From a virus, in IMG/VR virus record IMGVR_UViG_3300025379_000047, positions 1 to 31,340 of that record: DNA of 31,340 nucleotides, one strand, 5' to 3'. The translations under genes were made by a program, and so were the position numbers. The notes beneath the pieces were generated by a model. The model ran no database searches and had not been told where the DNA came from. It saw nothing but the letters and a program-made list of their open reading frames with translations. Shown here one piece after another: positions 9,090 to 13,808 of this stretch. Numbering within the stretch: the stretch's first letter is position 1; every line of letters starts with the position of its first letter.

Positions 9090-9118
9090 ACCCTAGTTAG
9101 AAATAACTGGGGTTTTTT
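9090..9118 (+). terminator. Rho-independent terminator
   Basis: A 10-bp helix (9090-9099 with 9104-9113, one G-U pair) capped by a GAAA tetraloop and followed by a T run. It ends the small-ORF transcript. Confidence 0.85.
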
Positions 9119-9125
9119 GTTTTTA

Positions 9126-9400
9126 GCGTAGTAAAAGTGTGTATAGGGAACGCGACCCTGCTGGCACTATAAACATCGGCTTAATGTGGGCGGCCTACCG
9201 GATGGTAAGTCTAGGGCGATAACCTAGATGCGTAAAATGGTAGCGTATTAAAGCATTCTCGGGCCGCGAGGCAAGTGGGTTCATCCATGAAGAGTGCTTT
9301 AATACACACATTCTATTTCACCTTCCGACGGTGTCAAAACGCATAGCGGAGAGTGTGTTACAAATTTTAGCAAGTTGATTGCCGTGCCATAAATATTTGT
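9126..9400 (+). other. Structured non-coding stretch before the tRNA array
   Basis: No coding gene. It contains several good hairpins: 11-bp GTATTAAAGCA (9245-9255) with 9295-9305, an inner CTCG/CGAG, and a 6-bp helix with loop GCGATAA near 9207-9225. GTGTGTAT at ~9137 could also pair with ATACACAC at ~9302. It may be a leader or a separate small RNA; no clear promoter was seen after the 9090 terminator. Confidence 0.35.
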
Positions 9401-9402
9401 CG

Positions 9403-9477
9403 CGGTGATTAGCTTAATGTTAGAGCGCTGTTGTTACTTGACAGAGGTTGCGGGTTAAACTCCCGCATCACCCACCA
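9403..9477 (+). tRNA. tRNA-Val(TAC)
   Basis: Anticodon arm loop GTTACTT (anticodon TAC), T-arm GCGGG/CCCGC, encoded CCA at 9475-9477. The acceptor pairs for six bases but position 1 is C opposite C72, an odd mismatch. Confidence 0.88.
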
Positions 9478-9489
9478 CTTGGTTATTTT

Positions 9490-10272
9490 ATGAAAATTGG
9501 ATTTTATGGGTCTAGCTTTTGCCATGTTGCGTCAAATAAACACAGCGAACGCTACTATTACCTTAGCTACATTGAAAAACTTCGCAATCACTATAATGCT
9601 GATATTTGCCATTTAGGCATCAGCGGCTGTGGTGTTTGGGATATTATGATTCATCAGTTTCAGGAATTACTGGCTGACCCACCAGATGTAGCTGTGTTTA
9701 CTTGGCCCAATAACGGCACGGTGTTTCATAGAACACACAGATACATTCACCGAGGAGCAACTGCTCCTGGATCTAGGATACACAAAGAAGATCCGGTTAT
9801 ATGGCAAGCTGTGTGCGGGTATTTTGACAGTTTATTTGATTATGATAAAGATGTTTTAGAATTGAAATCAGCACTACTGTACTTTGATACTATGTTGCTG
9901 CCACAAATTCGAGATCGTGTAAAAATCATACATTTATGGGAATATGGCATTGCGGTCAATGTAGAGGAAACTCTTGCGTTAGATCTAAGCAATAGTAATT
10001 TTATTCGAGATATCAAATATCCCATAAAGTGGACTAACGGTGTAGAAATTGTTAGTCCACTGATGGCCGTTAGTGTAGCCGGGCAATGGCCCAGACGTGC
10101 CAATATGTTTAAGATACTGAGCAACGATCCAAGATGTAACCATTTGGATGGTGACATTAAAAATAATTTATTGTATCGTTGGATTTCAAATGCTATTGAC
10201 AACTACGCAAATGATGTTACAATAGACAAAGTTGAAGAAACTATTGTGTTTTACGATAGTTTCAAAGGTTAA
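9490..10272 (+). CDS. SGNH/GDSL-like hydrolase family protein
   Basis: 260 residues from ATG 9490, only 12 bases after tRNA-Val; the frame is open upstream through the tRNA but that part is not coding. The start MKIGFYGSSFCH resembles block I of SGNH hydrolases (G-x-S with nucleophile Ser), 'HLGISGCGVWD' resembles the block with conserved Gly, and 'DVAVFTWPNNGTVFHR' fits the Asn-containing block III. A clear C-terminal D-x-x-H was not found, though DPRCNHLDG could serve. Such proteins de-acetylate or hydrolyse esters on glycans in phages. A short overlap with tRNA-Tyr is avoided by 2 bases. Family call is moderate. Confidence 0.5.
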   Translation: MKIGFYGSSFCHVASNKHSERYYYLSYIEKLRNHYNADICHLGISGCGVWDIMIHQFQELLADPPDVAVFTWPNNGTVFHRTHRYIHRGATAPGSRIHKEDPVIWQAVCGYFDSLFDYDKDVLELKSALLYFDTMLLPQIRDRVKIIHLWEYGIAVNVEETLALDLSNSNFIRDIKYPIKWTNGVEIVSPLMAVSVAGQWPRRANMFKILSNDPRCNHLDGDIKNNLLYRWISNAIDNYANDVTIDKVEETIVFYDSFKG

Positions 10273-10274
10273 TG

Positions 10275-10360
10275 GAGATGTAGGAAAATTGGTAACCCCA
10301 GTGGACTGTAAATCCGCCGCCCGAAAGGCACTACTGGTTCGACTCCAGTCGTCTCCACCA
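10275..10360 (+). tRNA. tRNA-Tyr(GTA)
   Basis: Class II tRNA: acceptor GGAGATG/CGTCTCC, loop CTGTAAA, long variable arm GCCCGAAAGGC, CCA encoded. It starts 2 bases after the stop of the preceding gene. Confidence 0.95.
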
Positions 10361-10365
10361 AATTG

Positions 10366-10551
10366 TTATTTTTTGAGTCTATGGATTAGTTTACTAGCGA
10401 TGAAGCTGTCTTCTTCTGCTAGTCGTGCTAGTAGTCCTGTGAGGTAGCCTCGCTCATAAAGCATTTGCTCATGACTGTCCTTAAATGGGCGATTAGTGCG
10501 AATCTGTTTAAGCAAACGTTCTACTAGATCAGTGTAATCTTGTATACTCAT
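10366..10551 (-). CDS. Small protein, 61 aa, unknown, late-type
   Basis: Minus-strand ORF between two tRNAs, start ATG 10551 (MSIQDYTDLVERLLKQIRT). It is mostly helical and charged, with no recognised domain. An AATAAATA box (10557-10564) lies exactly 5 bases before the ATG and there is no ribosome site, the same layout as two oxygenase genes at 16068 and 16783. The frame extends upstream through a tRNA, which is not coding. Confidence 0.6.
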   Translation of the reverse strand: MSIQDYTDLVERLLKQIRTNRPFKDSHEQMLYERGYLTGLLARLAEEDSFIASKLIHRLKK

Positions 10552-10556
10552 AAAAG

Positions 10557-10564
10557 TATTTATT
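10557..10564 (-). promoter_or_regulatory. Late-promoter-like box AATAAATA
   Basis: Seven of eight bases of TATAAATA, ending 5 bases before the ATG of the 61-residue protein. Confidence 0.5.
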
Positions 10565-10566
10565 AT

Positions 10567-10642
10567 GCACGGTTCGTCTATCGGTTTAGGACACTGGCCT
10601 TTCACGTCAGTAAGACGGGTTCGATTCCCGTACCGTGTACCA
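10567..10642 (+). tRNA. tRNA-Glu(TTC)
   Basis: Anticodon arm CTGGC, loop CTTTCAC, anticodon TTC; T-arm ACGGG TTCGATT CCCGT; CCA encoded. Confidence 0.95.
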
Positions 10643-10648
10643 AGTTTA

Positions 10649-10725
10649 GGTCCCATAGTATAGCCTGGTAATTACAGCGGCTTGTCACGCCGTCAACAGG
10701 GGTTCGAATCCCCTTGGGACCGCCA
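10649..10725 (+). tRNA. tRNA-Asp(GTC)
   Basis: Acceptor GGTCCCA/TGGGACC, loop TTGTCAC, discriminator G, CCA encoded. Confidence 0.95.
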
Positions 10726-10732
10726 ATTTATC

Positions 10733-10807
10733 GCGGGAAGGGTCTGGTCACCAGCGAGGTCTCATAAGCCTTTGCCATCCTTGGTTCGAATCCAAGTCCC
10801 GCAACCA
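10733..10807 (+). tRNA. tRNA-Met(CAT), elongator or Ile2 type
   Basis: Loop CTCATAA. Position 1-72 is a G-C pair, so it is not a standard initiator. Whether C34 becomes lysidine (Ile2) cannot be told. Its anticodon loop is copied in the RNA element at 13830-13846. Confidence 0.9.
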
Positions 10808-10812
10808 GTTAA

Positions 10813-10882
10813 AGGATGCTAACAGCAAATTTTTATACATTTGACTTTTAATCAAAACCGTAAAAATGCATCCTGTTTTATT
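10813..10882 (+). ncRNA. CAGCAA-family RNA element 1 with Lys(UUU)-like anticodon hairpin
   Basis: Closing helix AGGATGC (10813-10819) with GCATCCT (10868-10874), then GTTTTATT. After the 5' helix comes TAACAGCAAA. Inside is a 5-bp/7-nt hairpin (10840-10856) with loop CTTTTAA, identical to the loop of tRNA-Lys(TTT) at 12279; a second helix (ATTTTT...with GTAAAAAT) extends it. No T-arm or D-arm, so it is not a normal tRNA. Confidence 0.6.
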
Positions 10883-10884
10883 AT

Positions 10885-10959
10885 ATAGCGTTGGACTTCT
10901 GGGTAGGTCCGTAGCCCTTCAAGCTACAGAGACGGGTTCGATTCCCGTACGCTATACCA
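10885..10959 (+). tRNA. tRNA-Glu-like(TTC) with C33
   Basis: Acceptor ATAGCGT/ACGCTAT, anticodon arm GTAGC/GCTAC, loop CCTTCAA. The invariant T33 is C, which would weaken the U-turn. Good T-arm and CCA. It may be a degenerate second Glu tRNA. Confidence 0.75.
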
Positions 10960-10964
10960 ATTTT

Positions 10965-11039
10965 GCCCCCGTCGTATAATGGAGTATATACTGGTCTACG
11001 AAACCGGGGATGGTGGTTCGATTCCATCCGGGGGCGCCA
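10965..11039 (+). tRNA. tRNA-Arg(ACG)
   Basis: Acceptor GCCCCCG/CGGGGGC, loop CTACGAA, CCA encoded. Confidence 0.95.
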
Positions 11040-11048
11040 AAAGTTTAT

Positions 11049-11124
11049 TCCCTAGTAGCACAGCGGTAGTTGCGCTTCACTGTTAATGAAGATGTCGTAC
11101 GTTCGATCCGTACCTGGGGAGCCA
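11049..11124 (+). tRNA. tRNA-Asn(GTT)
   Basis: Acceptor TCCCTAG/CTGGGGA, arm CTTCA/TGAAG, loop CTGTTAA, CCA encoded. Confidence 0.95.
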
Positions 11125-11133
11125 ATACAATTT

Positions 11134-11208
11134 GGGGGCAGTAGTGGGCTACGGGTATCCCTTGCAAGGATGCTGTCTAGAAGGATTCGATTTCCTCGGC
11201 CTCCACCA
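11134..11208 (+). tRNA. tRNA-Ala(TGC)
   Basis: Loop CTTGCAA, discriminator A, CCA encoded. T-loop TTCGATT; the acceptor has an A7-G66 mismatch. Confidence 0.9.
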
Positions 11209-11213
11209 AATTT

Positions 11214-11287
11214 ACCCGGATAGTTAAATGGTATAACGGTCGCTTGATAAGCGATTATCGAAAGTTCAATTCTTTCTCTGGGTACCA
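11214..11287 (+). tRNA. tRNA-Ile(GAT)
   Basis: Acceptor ACCCGGA/TCTGGGT, loop TTGATAA, CCA encoded. Confidence 0.95.
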
Positions 11288-11293
11288 TGTTTT

Positions 11294-11360
11294 AGGATAC
11301 TAACAGCAAATCTTATATAACTTTTTTTGGTATAAAAGAAAATGTATCCTGTTTTATTTT
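11294..11360 (+). ncRNA. CAGCAA-family RNA element 2
   Basis: Closing helix AGGATAC (11294-11300) with GTATCCT (11344-11350), followed by GTTTTATTTT; TAACAGCAAA follows the 5' helix as in element 1. The inner hairpin (11317-11333) has a 7-T loop and one A-G mismatch, a weak Lys-like anticodon arm. Confidence 0.55.
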
Positions 11361-11362
11361 GT

Positions 11363-11440
11363 TGGGGAATCGCCTAGCCCGGCCTAAGGCAACGGTCTTT
11401 GAAATCGTCATCATGGGTTCGAATCCCATTTCCCCTGCCA
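11363..11440 (+). tRNA. tRNA-Gln(TTG)
   Basis: Loop CTTTGAA. The T1-G2-G3-G4-G5 start and TCGCC D-arm resemble bacterial Gln tRNA, with a T1-T72 mismatch where a weak U-A pair is usual. CCA encoded. Confidence 0.9.
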
Positions 11441-11446
11441 GTTTTT

Positions 11447-11521
11447 GCCGTAGTAGTTCTCTGGGAGAGCACTGGATTGTCTATCCAACTTAGGCGGGTT
11501 CGATTCCCGTCTGCGGCGCCA
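11447..11521 (+). tRNA. tRNA-Asp(GTC), second copy
   Basis: Acceptor GCCGTAG/CTGCGGC, loop TTGTCTA, discriminator G, CCA encoded. The sequence is divergent from the first Asp tRNA; the anticodon stem has an outer C-A mismatch. Confidence 0.88.
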
Positions 11522-11527
11522 AGTTTT

Positions 11528-11601
11528 ATCTCCCTGATGTAATGGCAGCATAGCGGTCTCCAAAACCGTTCGTCGGAGTTCGAGTCTCTGGGGGGATGCC
11601 A
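11528..11601 (+). tRNA. tRNA-Trp(CCA)
   Basis: Acceptor ATCTCCC/GGGGGAT, arm GCGGT/ACCGT, loop CTCCAAA, discriminator G as in bacterial Trp tRNA. Confidence 0.93.
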
Positions 11602-11611
11602 ATAGTTTATT

Positions 11612-11690
11612 CGGAGTGTAGGAAAGTCTGGTTTAATCCGCCTGCTTTGGGAGCAGGAGACCGAAGGTTCGAATCCTTCCATTCCGACCA
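11612..11690 (+). tRNA. tRNA-Pro(TGG)
   Basis: Acceptor CGGAGTG/CATTCCG with the C1-G72 pair usual for Pro, arm CCTGC/GCAGG, loop TTTGGGA, CCA encoded. Confidence 0.95.
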
Positions 11691-11695
11691 AGTTT

Positions 11696-11764
11696 AGGAT
11701 AGCAACAGCAAACATTAAAAATCTTTTCTTGAAAAAAAGCCAAAAAATGCTATCCTGTTTTATT
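11696..11764 (+). ncRNA. CAGCAA-family RNA element 3 with Ser(UGA)-like anticodon hairpin
   Basis: Closing 8-bp helix AGGATAGC (11696-11703) with GCTATCCT (11749-11756), followed by GTTTTATT. AACAGCAAA follows the 5' helix. The inner hairpin CTTTT/AAAAG (11723-11739) has loop CTTGAAA, identical to that of tRNA-Ser(TGA) at 15365. Confidence 0.6.
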
Positions 11765-11765
11765 T

Positions 11766-11839
11766 GCTCTATTAGTATAATGGAAATACTCCGGTTTTGT
11801 AGTCCGGCAATCGTGGTTCGATTCCTCGATGGAGCACCA
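11766..11839 (+). tRNA. tRNA-Thr(TGT)
   Basis: Acceptor GCTCTAT/ATGGAGC, loop TTTGTAG, CCA encoded. A second Thr(TGT) gene lies at 19854. Confidence 0.9.
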
Positions 11840-11853
11840 AGTTTTGTAAGTGT

Positions 11854-11997
11854 CAGCAAGAGAATGTCACGCTATCTAGGTAAGTTCGAACTACCGAAAT
11901 AGTAGAAGGGGACGGGTTCAACTCCCGAGGGATCGGAAGATCCTTGCAGATTGGTTGCTAACTGGACTAGTATCCCAAGTGACGGATCTTGACCCTG
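11854..11997 (+). ncRNA. Candidate Y RNA with permuted tRNA-like module (YrlA-like)
   Basis: A stem CAAGA-x4-GTCAC (11857-11870) pairs with GTGAC-x3-TCTTG (11979-11991), and CAG/CTG may extend it. Enclosed, in order: T-arm-like CGGG TTCAACT CCCG (11913-11927), a 7-bp acceptor-like helix closed by GGAA (11928-11945), and a D-arm-like GCAG...TTGC hairpin with GG in its loop (11946-11958). T-arm, closed acceptor and D-arm in that order is the signature of YrlA tRNA mimicry. It begins with the CAGCAA motif seen in the other elements (11854-11859). Confidence 0.5.
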
Positions 11998-12198
11998 CCG
12001 GCTTTATTACAAGGGAAAATGGTTGCGATATGAGTGACGCAACGACTTACAAATTCAACAGACCCCGCTTGCTAGTGTGCGTCATCACTAGCACAATTTT
12101 TAACAAGGAGAATGACATGAAACGTGGTAAACGTTAGTGTCAGCCTTGACCCCGTATTGGTCCTGGTTGGCACATTAAATCAATTTTAATACGACCAA
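11998..12198 (+). other. Structured non-coding stretch with a six-codon ORF
   Basis: Hairpins: GTTGCG/CGCAAC (12022-12043), GCTAGTG/CACTAGC (12071-12092), AACGT/ACGTT near 12120-12136 and TGGTTGG/CCAACCA closing about 12164-12201. Between them AAGGAG (12105-12110) lies 6 bases before an ATG that encodes MKRGKR and stops at 12137. The last hairpin overlaps the first bases of tRNA-Lys and may shape its processing. No larger gene seen. Confidence 0.4.
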
Positions 12199-12274
12199 CC
12201 ACTCGTAGCGTTAATGGTAGCGCACTTGACTCTTAATCAATGAGGTGTCGGTTCGAATCCGACTGAGTGGACCA
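12199..12274 (+). tRNA. tRNA-Lys(CTT)
   Basis: Acceptor CCACTCG/TGAGTGG, loop CTCTTAA, T-arm GTCGG TTCGAAT CCGAC, CCA encoded. Confidence 0.92.
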
Positions 12275-12278
12275 ATAT

Positions 12279-12354
12279 GGGATTGTGGTGAAATGGTAAT
12301 CACAGCGGACTTTTAATCCGTCAATTCCCGGTTCGAGTCCGGGCAGTCCTACCA
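12279..12354 (+). tRNA. tRNA-Lys(TTT)
   Basis: Acceptor GGGATTG/CAGTCCT, arm GCGGA/TCCGT, loop CTTTTAA. Its CCA is the first part of a 15-bp inverted repeat that closes the next spacer. Confidence 0.95.
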
Positions 12355-12436
12355 TATAAAAACACATTCTAAAAAATAAAGATTTAGGATCATCAAGGGA
12401 TACTTTCAGCACATCCCCGAGTGTGTTTTTATATGG
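12352..12436 (+). repeat. Spacer closed by a 15-bp inverted repeat, copy 1
   Basis: 12352-12366 (CCATATAAAAACACA) pairs perfectly with 12422-12436. Inside, GGGAT/ATCCC (near 12403-12418) forms a second hairpin. The same left arm recurs at 12566, again starting at a CCA end. Probably an RNA processing structure or small RNA. Confidence 0.6.
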
Positions 12437-12458
12437 TAAAAACAGGAGTAATTACCCT

Positions 12459-12568
12459 GTCCATATTGGGGAGTCATGACCTCAAGAATCCGTGTTCTTA
12501 TAAGTGGTAATAAAGGCCCGTTATGGGGCTTAATGTAGGTTTCGATGCCCTACACACAATGGATTCCA
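12459..12568 (+). ncRNA. tRNA-like RNA with long variable-arm region
   Basis: GTCCAT (12459-12464) pairs with ATGGAT (12559-12564) and is followed by T and CCA. Inside are GGGG/CCTC (D-arm position), AAGAA/TTCTT with a 6-base loop (anticodon-arm position), a hairpin AAGGCCC/GGGGCTT (variable-arm position) and GTAGG/CCTAC with a 9-base loop (T-arm position). It is shaped like a class II tRNA but with no readable anticodon: a degenerate or mimic RNA, like the one at 16125. Confidence 0.4.
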
Positions 12569-12708
12569 TATAAAAACACATTCGTTGATCGGTGAGCCCC
12601 TGGCAGATCCGCAAATGTCAAAGAGTTGTCACTCTCAGTTTCGGTCTTGGCCATACAGTGCCAGGTATCGGGTAAGACGGTTAAATTCCGCAGTGTGTTT
12701 CTATATGG
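12566..12708 (+). repeat. Spacer closed by the same 15-bp inverted repeat, copy 2
   Basis: Left arm 12566-12580 is identical to copy 1; the right arm 12694-12708 has one mismatch. Inside: CCTGGCA/TGCCAGG, AGAGT/ACTCT, and a T-arm-like CGG TTAAATT CCG near its 3' end. The right arm overlaps the first two bases of the next tRNA. Confidence 0.55.
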
Positions 12709-12782
12709 TGATGTAGCATAGCGGCTAATGTACCTCCTTCATACGGAGATTATCGTCGGTTCGAGTCCGACCATCACTACCA
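12707..12782 (+). tRNA. tRNA-Met(CAT), second
   Basis: Acceptor GGTGATG/CATCACT, loop TTCATAC, CCA encoded. The type (elongator, Ile2 or initiator) is not clear; 1-72 is G-T, not the C-A of initiators. Confidence 0.88.
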
Positions 12783-12787
12783 AAAAC

Positions 12788-12864
12788 GGGTCCTTAGCTC
12801 AGTTGGATAGAGTCCCAGTCTTCGAAACTGGTTGTCGGCGGTTCGAATCCGTCAGGACTCACCA
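12788..12864 (+). tRNA. tRNA-Arg(TCG)
   Basis: Acceptor GGGTCCT/AGGACTC, arm CCAGT/ACTGG, loop CTTCGAA, CCA encoded. Confidence 0.94.
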
Positions 12865-12875
12865 AATTAAATTAT

Positions 12876-12951
12876 GGTGTCACTAGTGTAGAGGTTCGCA
12901 CCCTAGTCTGTGAAACTGGTAGTACGGGATCGTTCCCCGTGTGACACCCCA
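12876..12951 (+). tRNA. tRNA-His(GTG)
   Basis: 8-bp acceptor GGTGTCAC/GTGACACC with the extra G-1 paired to C73, the His hallmark; loop CTGTGAA; CCA encoded. Confidence 0.95.
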
Positions 12952-12956
12952 ACATT

Positions 12957-13046
12957 CCCCCAGTAGCTCAAGGAGAGCAGGTCGGCTTATAACCGATTAA
13001 TCTAGATAAGGTCCAGGATGTGGTTCGATTCCACACTGGGGGACCA
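12957..13046 (+). tRNA. tRNA with anticodon TAT (Ile codon AUA) on a class II body
   Basis: Acceptor CCCCCAG/CTGGGGG, D-arm GCTC/GAGC, arm GTCGG/CCGAT, loop CTTATAA. The variable region is 21 bases (CTAGA/TCCAG hairpin), which normally belongs to Leu, Ser or Tyr tRNAs. Discriminator A. By anticodon Ile; by body Leu-like. Confidence 0.85.
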
Positions 13047-13057
13047 AGTAGTACTAT

Positions 13058-13131
13058 AGTTCCTTAGTTTAATGGCAGAACAATGCCGTGACATGGCGTA
13101 AATGAAAGTTCGATTCTTTCAGGAACTACCA
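13058..13131 (+). tRNA. tRNA-Val(GAC)
   Basis: Perfect acceptor AGTTCCT/AGGAACT, loop GTGACAT, CCA encoded. Confidence 0.93.
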
Positions 13132-13143
13132 AATTTTTTTAAT

Positions 13144-13221
13144 GCCCTAGTAGCCCAATTGGTATGAGGCGTCTCTCTCAAAAGGAGAATCGTGTCAGTT
13201 CGAATCTGACCTAGGGTACCA
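13144..13221 (+). tRNA. tRNA with anticodon CAA (Leu codon UUG) on a class I body
   Basis: Acceptor GCCCTAG/CTAGGGT, arm TCTCT/GGAGA, loop CTCAAAA, T-arm GTCAG/CTGAC. The variable loop is only 5 bases, although bacterial Leu tRNAs are class II. Confidence 0.85.
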
Positions 13222-13224
13222 TAT

Positions 13225-13253
13225 TTGACTTACACTGAAAACCAGTGTATAAT
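13225..13253 (+). promoter_or_regulatory. Sigma70 promoter (TTGACT-17-TATAAT)
   Basis: TTGACT 13225-13230, TATAAT 13248-13253. It reads into tRNA-Arg(TCT), tRNA-Phe and the Y RNA-like element at 13430. Confidence 0.75.
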
Positions 13254-13261
13254 AAGGTTAA

Positions 13262-13336
13262 CTGGCGTTCGTTCAATGGATAGGACAAGATTCTTCTAAA
13301 GTCTTTATAGAGGTTCGATTCCTCTACGCCGGACCA
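13262..13336 (+). tRNA. tRNA-Arg(TCT)
   Basis: Acceptor CTGGCGT/ACGCCGG, arm AGATT/AGTCT, loop CTTCTAA, CCA encoded. It begins about where transcription from the promoter at 13225 should start. Confidence 0.94.
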
Positions 13337-13347
13337 ATATTTTATTT

Positions 13348-13423
13348 GCCGCTTTAGCTGATGTGGTCATAGCACCGGTTTGAAGCACCGAGGAACCAGG
13401 TTCGATCCCTGGGGGCGGCACCA
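13348..13423 (+). tRNA. tRNA-Phe(GAA)
   Basis: Acceptor GCCGCTT/GGGCGGC, loop TTGAAGC, CCA encoded. Confidence 0.92.
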
Positions 13424-13429
13424 AGTTTG

Positions 13430-13556
13430 AGGATACGCCCAGCAAAGTCATTTATGACACGTTGGTTCGATTCCAACATTTGGCTTCATGCCAGATTCGC
13501 TCAGCGGTTGAGCAAAGGCCTAAACAGCCTTCGTAAAAAACGTATCCTGTTTTTTC
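13430..13556 (+). ncRNA. Candidate YrlA-like Y RNA / circularly permuted tRNA (CAGCAA-family element 4)
   Basis: Closing helix AGGATACG (13430-13437) with CGTATCCT (13541-13548) and a T-rich 3' tail; CAGCAA at 13440. Then hairpin GTCAT/ATGAC; T-arm GTTGG TTCGATT CCAAC (13461-13477); a 7-bp acceptor helix ATTTGGC/GCCAGAT closed by a 5-base loop (13478-13496); TC; D-arm GCTC AGCGGTT GAGC (13499-13513); A; anticodon-like arm AAGGC CTAAACA GCCTT (13515-13531). All four tRNA arms are present but permuted, with the break in the variable loop. It lies upstream of a Ro60-like gene. Confidence 0.7.
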
Positions 13557-13565
13557 CAAATTGTA

Positions 13566-13594
13566 TTGACACAAGTCTGTGTTTCACATACAAT
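13566..13594 (+). promoter_or_regulatory. Sigma70 promoter for the Ro60-like gene
   Basis: TTGACA 13566-13571 and TACAAT 13589-13594 with a 17-base spacer. The transcript would start near 13601 and include RNA elements 5 and 6 as its 5' region. Confidence 0.75.
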
Positions 13595-13628
13595 ATATAC
13601 ATAGCAAGGAAACTTGTTAGACAGTTTT

Positions 13629-13799
13629 AGGATCGGTTCAGCAATCTTAATCTACTTAAGAACTGTTAGACACTGTGGTAGTCCGTTGGAGCGAAGCACG
13701 TAAAACTGCCTAGCGTTGAAGGCGGCTATTGAAGCAAGACTAACAAGCTCAGAGTGATGGCCTGAGTAAAATAAAAGCAGTCGACAACGATCCTGTTTG
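13629..13799 (+). ncRNA. CAGCAA-family RNA element 5, large structured RNA
   Basis: Closing helix AGGATCG (13629-13635) with CGATCCT (13788-13794), then GTTTG. CAGCAA at 13639-13644 is followed at once by a 5-bp hairpin CTTAA/TTAAG, the same order as in element 4. Inside, TGTTAG near 13664 pairs with CTAACA near 13739, and CTCAG/CTGAG forms a hairpin near 13749-13765. About 165 bases; no tRNA arms recognised. It may be a longer Y RNA or a leader module. Confidence 0.5.
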
Positions 13800-13808
13800 A
13801 ATTTATAT

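Noticed and set aside
9845-10202. Antisense ORF of 120 codons in the SGNH-like gene
   Set aside because: No ribosome site or recognisable domain, and it is fully inside a better-supported gene.
10813-10882. Element 1 read as a tRNA-Lys lacking D- and T-arms
   Set aside because: Arm-poor tRNAs are known from mitochondria, the D-arm GG and CCA are absent, and a full tRNA-Lys(TTT) exists at 12279.
10813-11764. CAGCAA elements 1-3 read as rho-independent terminators
   Set aside because: The closing helices are only 7-8 bp, enclose about 45-50 bases, and the following T run is broken (GTTTTATT); the conserved inner motif is not explained by termination.
11052-11859. Minus-strand ORFs of 63-161 codons across the tRNA array
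   Set aside because: They run across several tRNA genes on the opposite strand; the encoded repeats (RNRTR, GFEPS-like) are antisense T-arm artefacts.
11840-12180. Possible tmRNA (GGGTTCAACTCCC is typical of tmRNA T-arms)
   Set aside because: No alanine-like acceptor with G3-U70, no resume codon or tag reading frame ending in AA, and the arms are in permuted order with a closed acceptor, which fits a YrlA-like RNA better.
12352-12708. The duplicated spacers as CRISPR repeats or phage attachment sites
   Set aside because: Only two copies, arms are inverted pairs, interiors are structured and no integrase or cas gene is seen.
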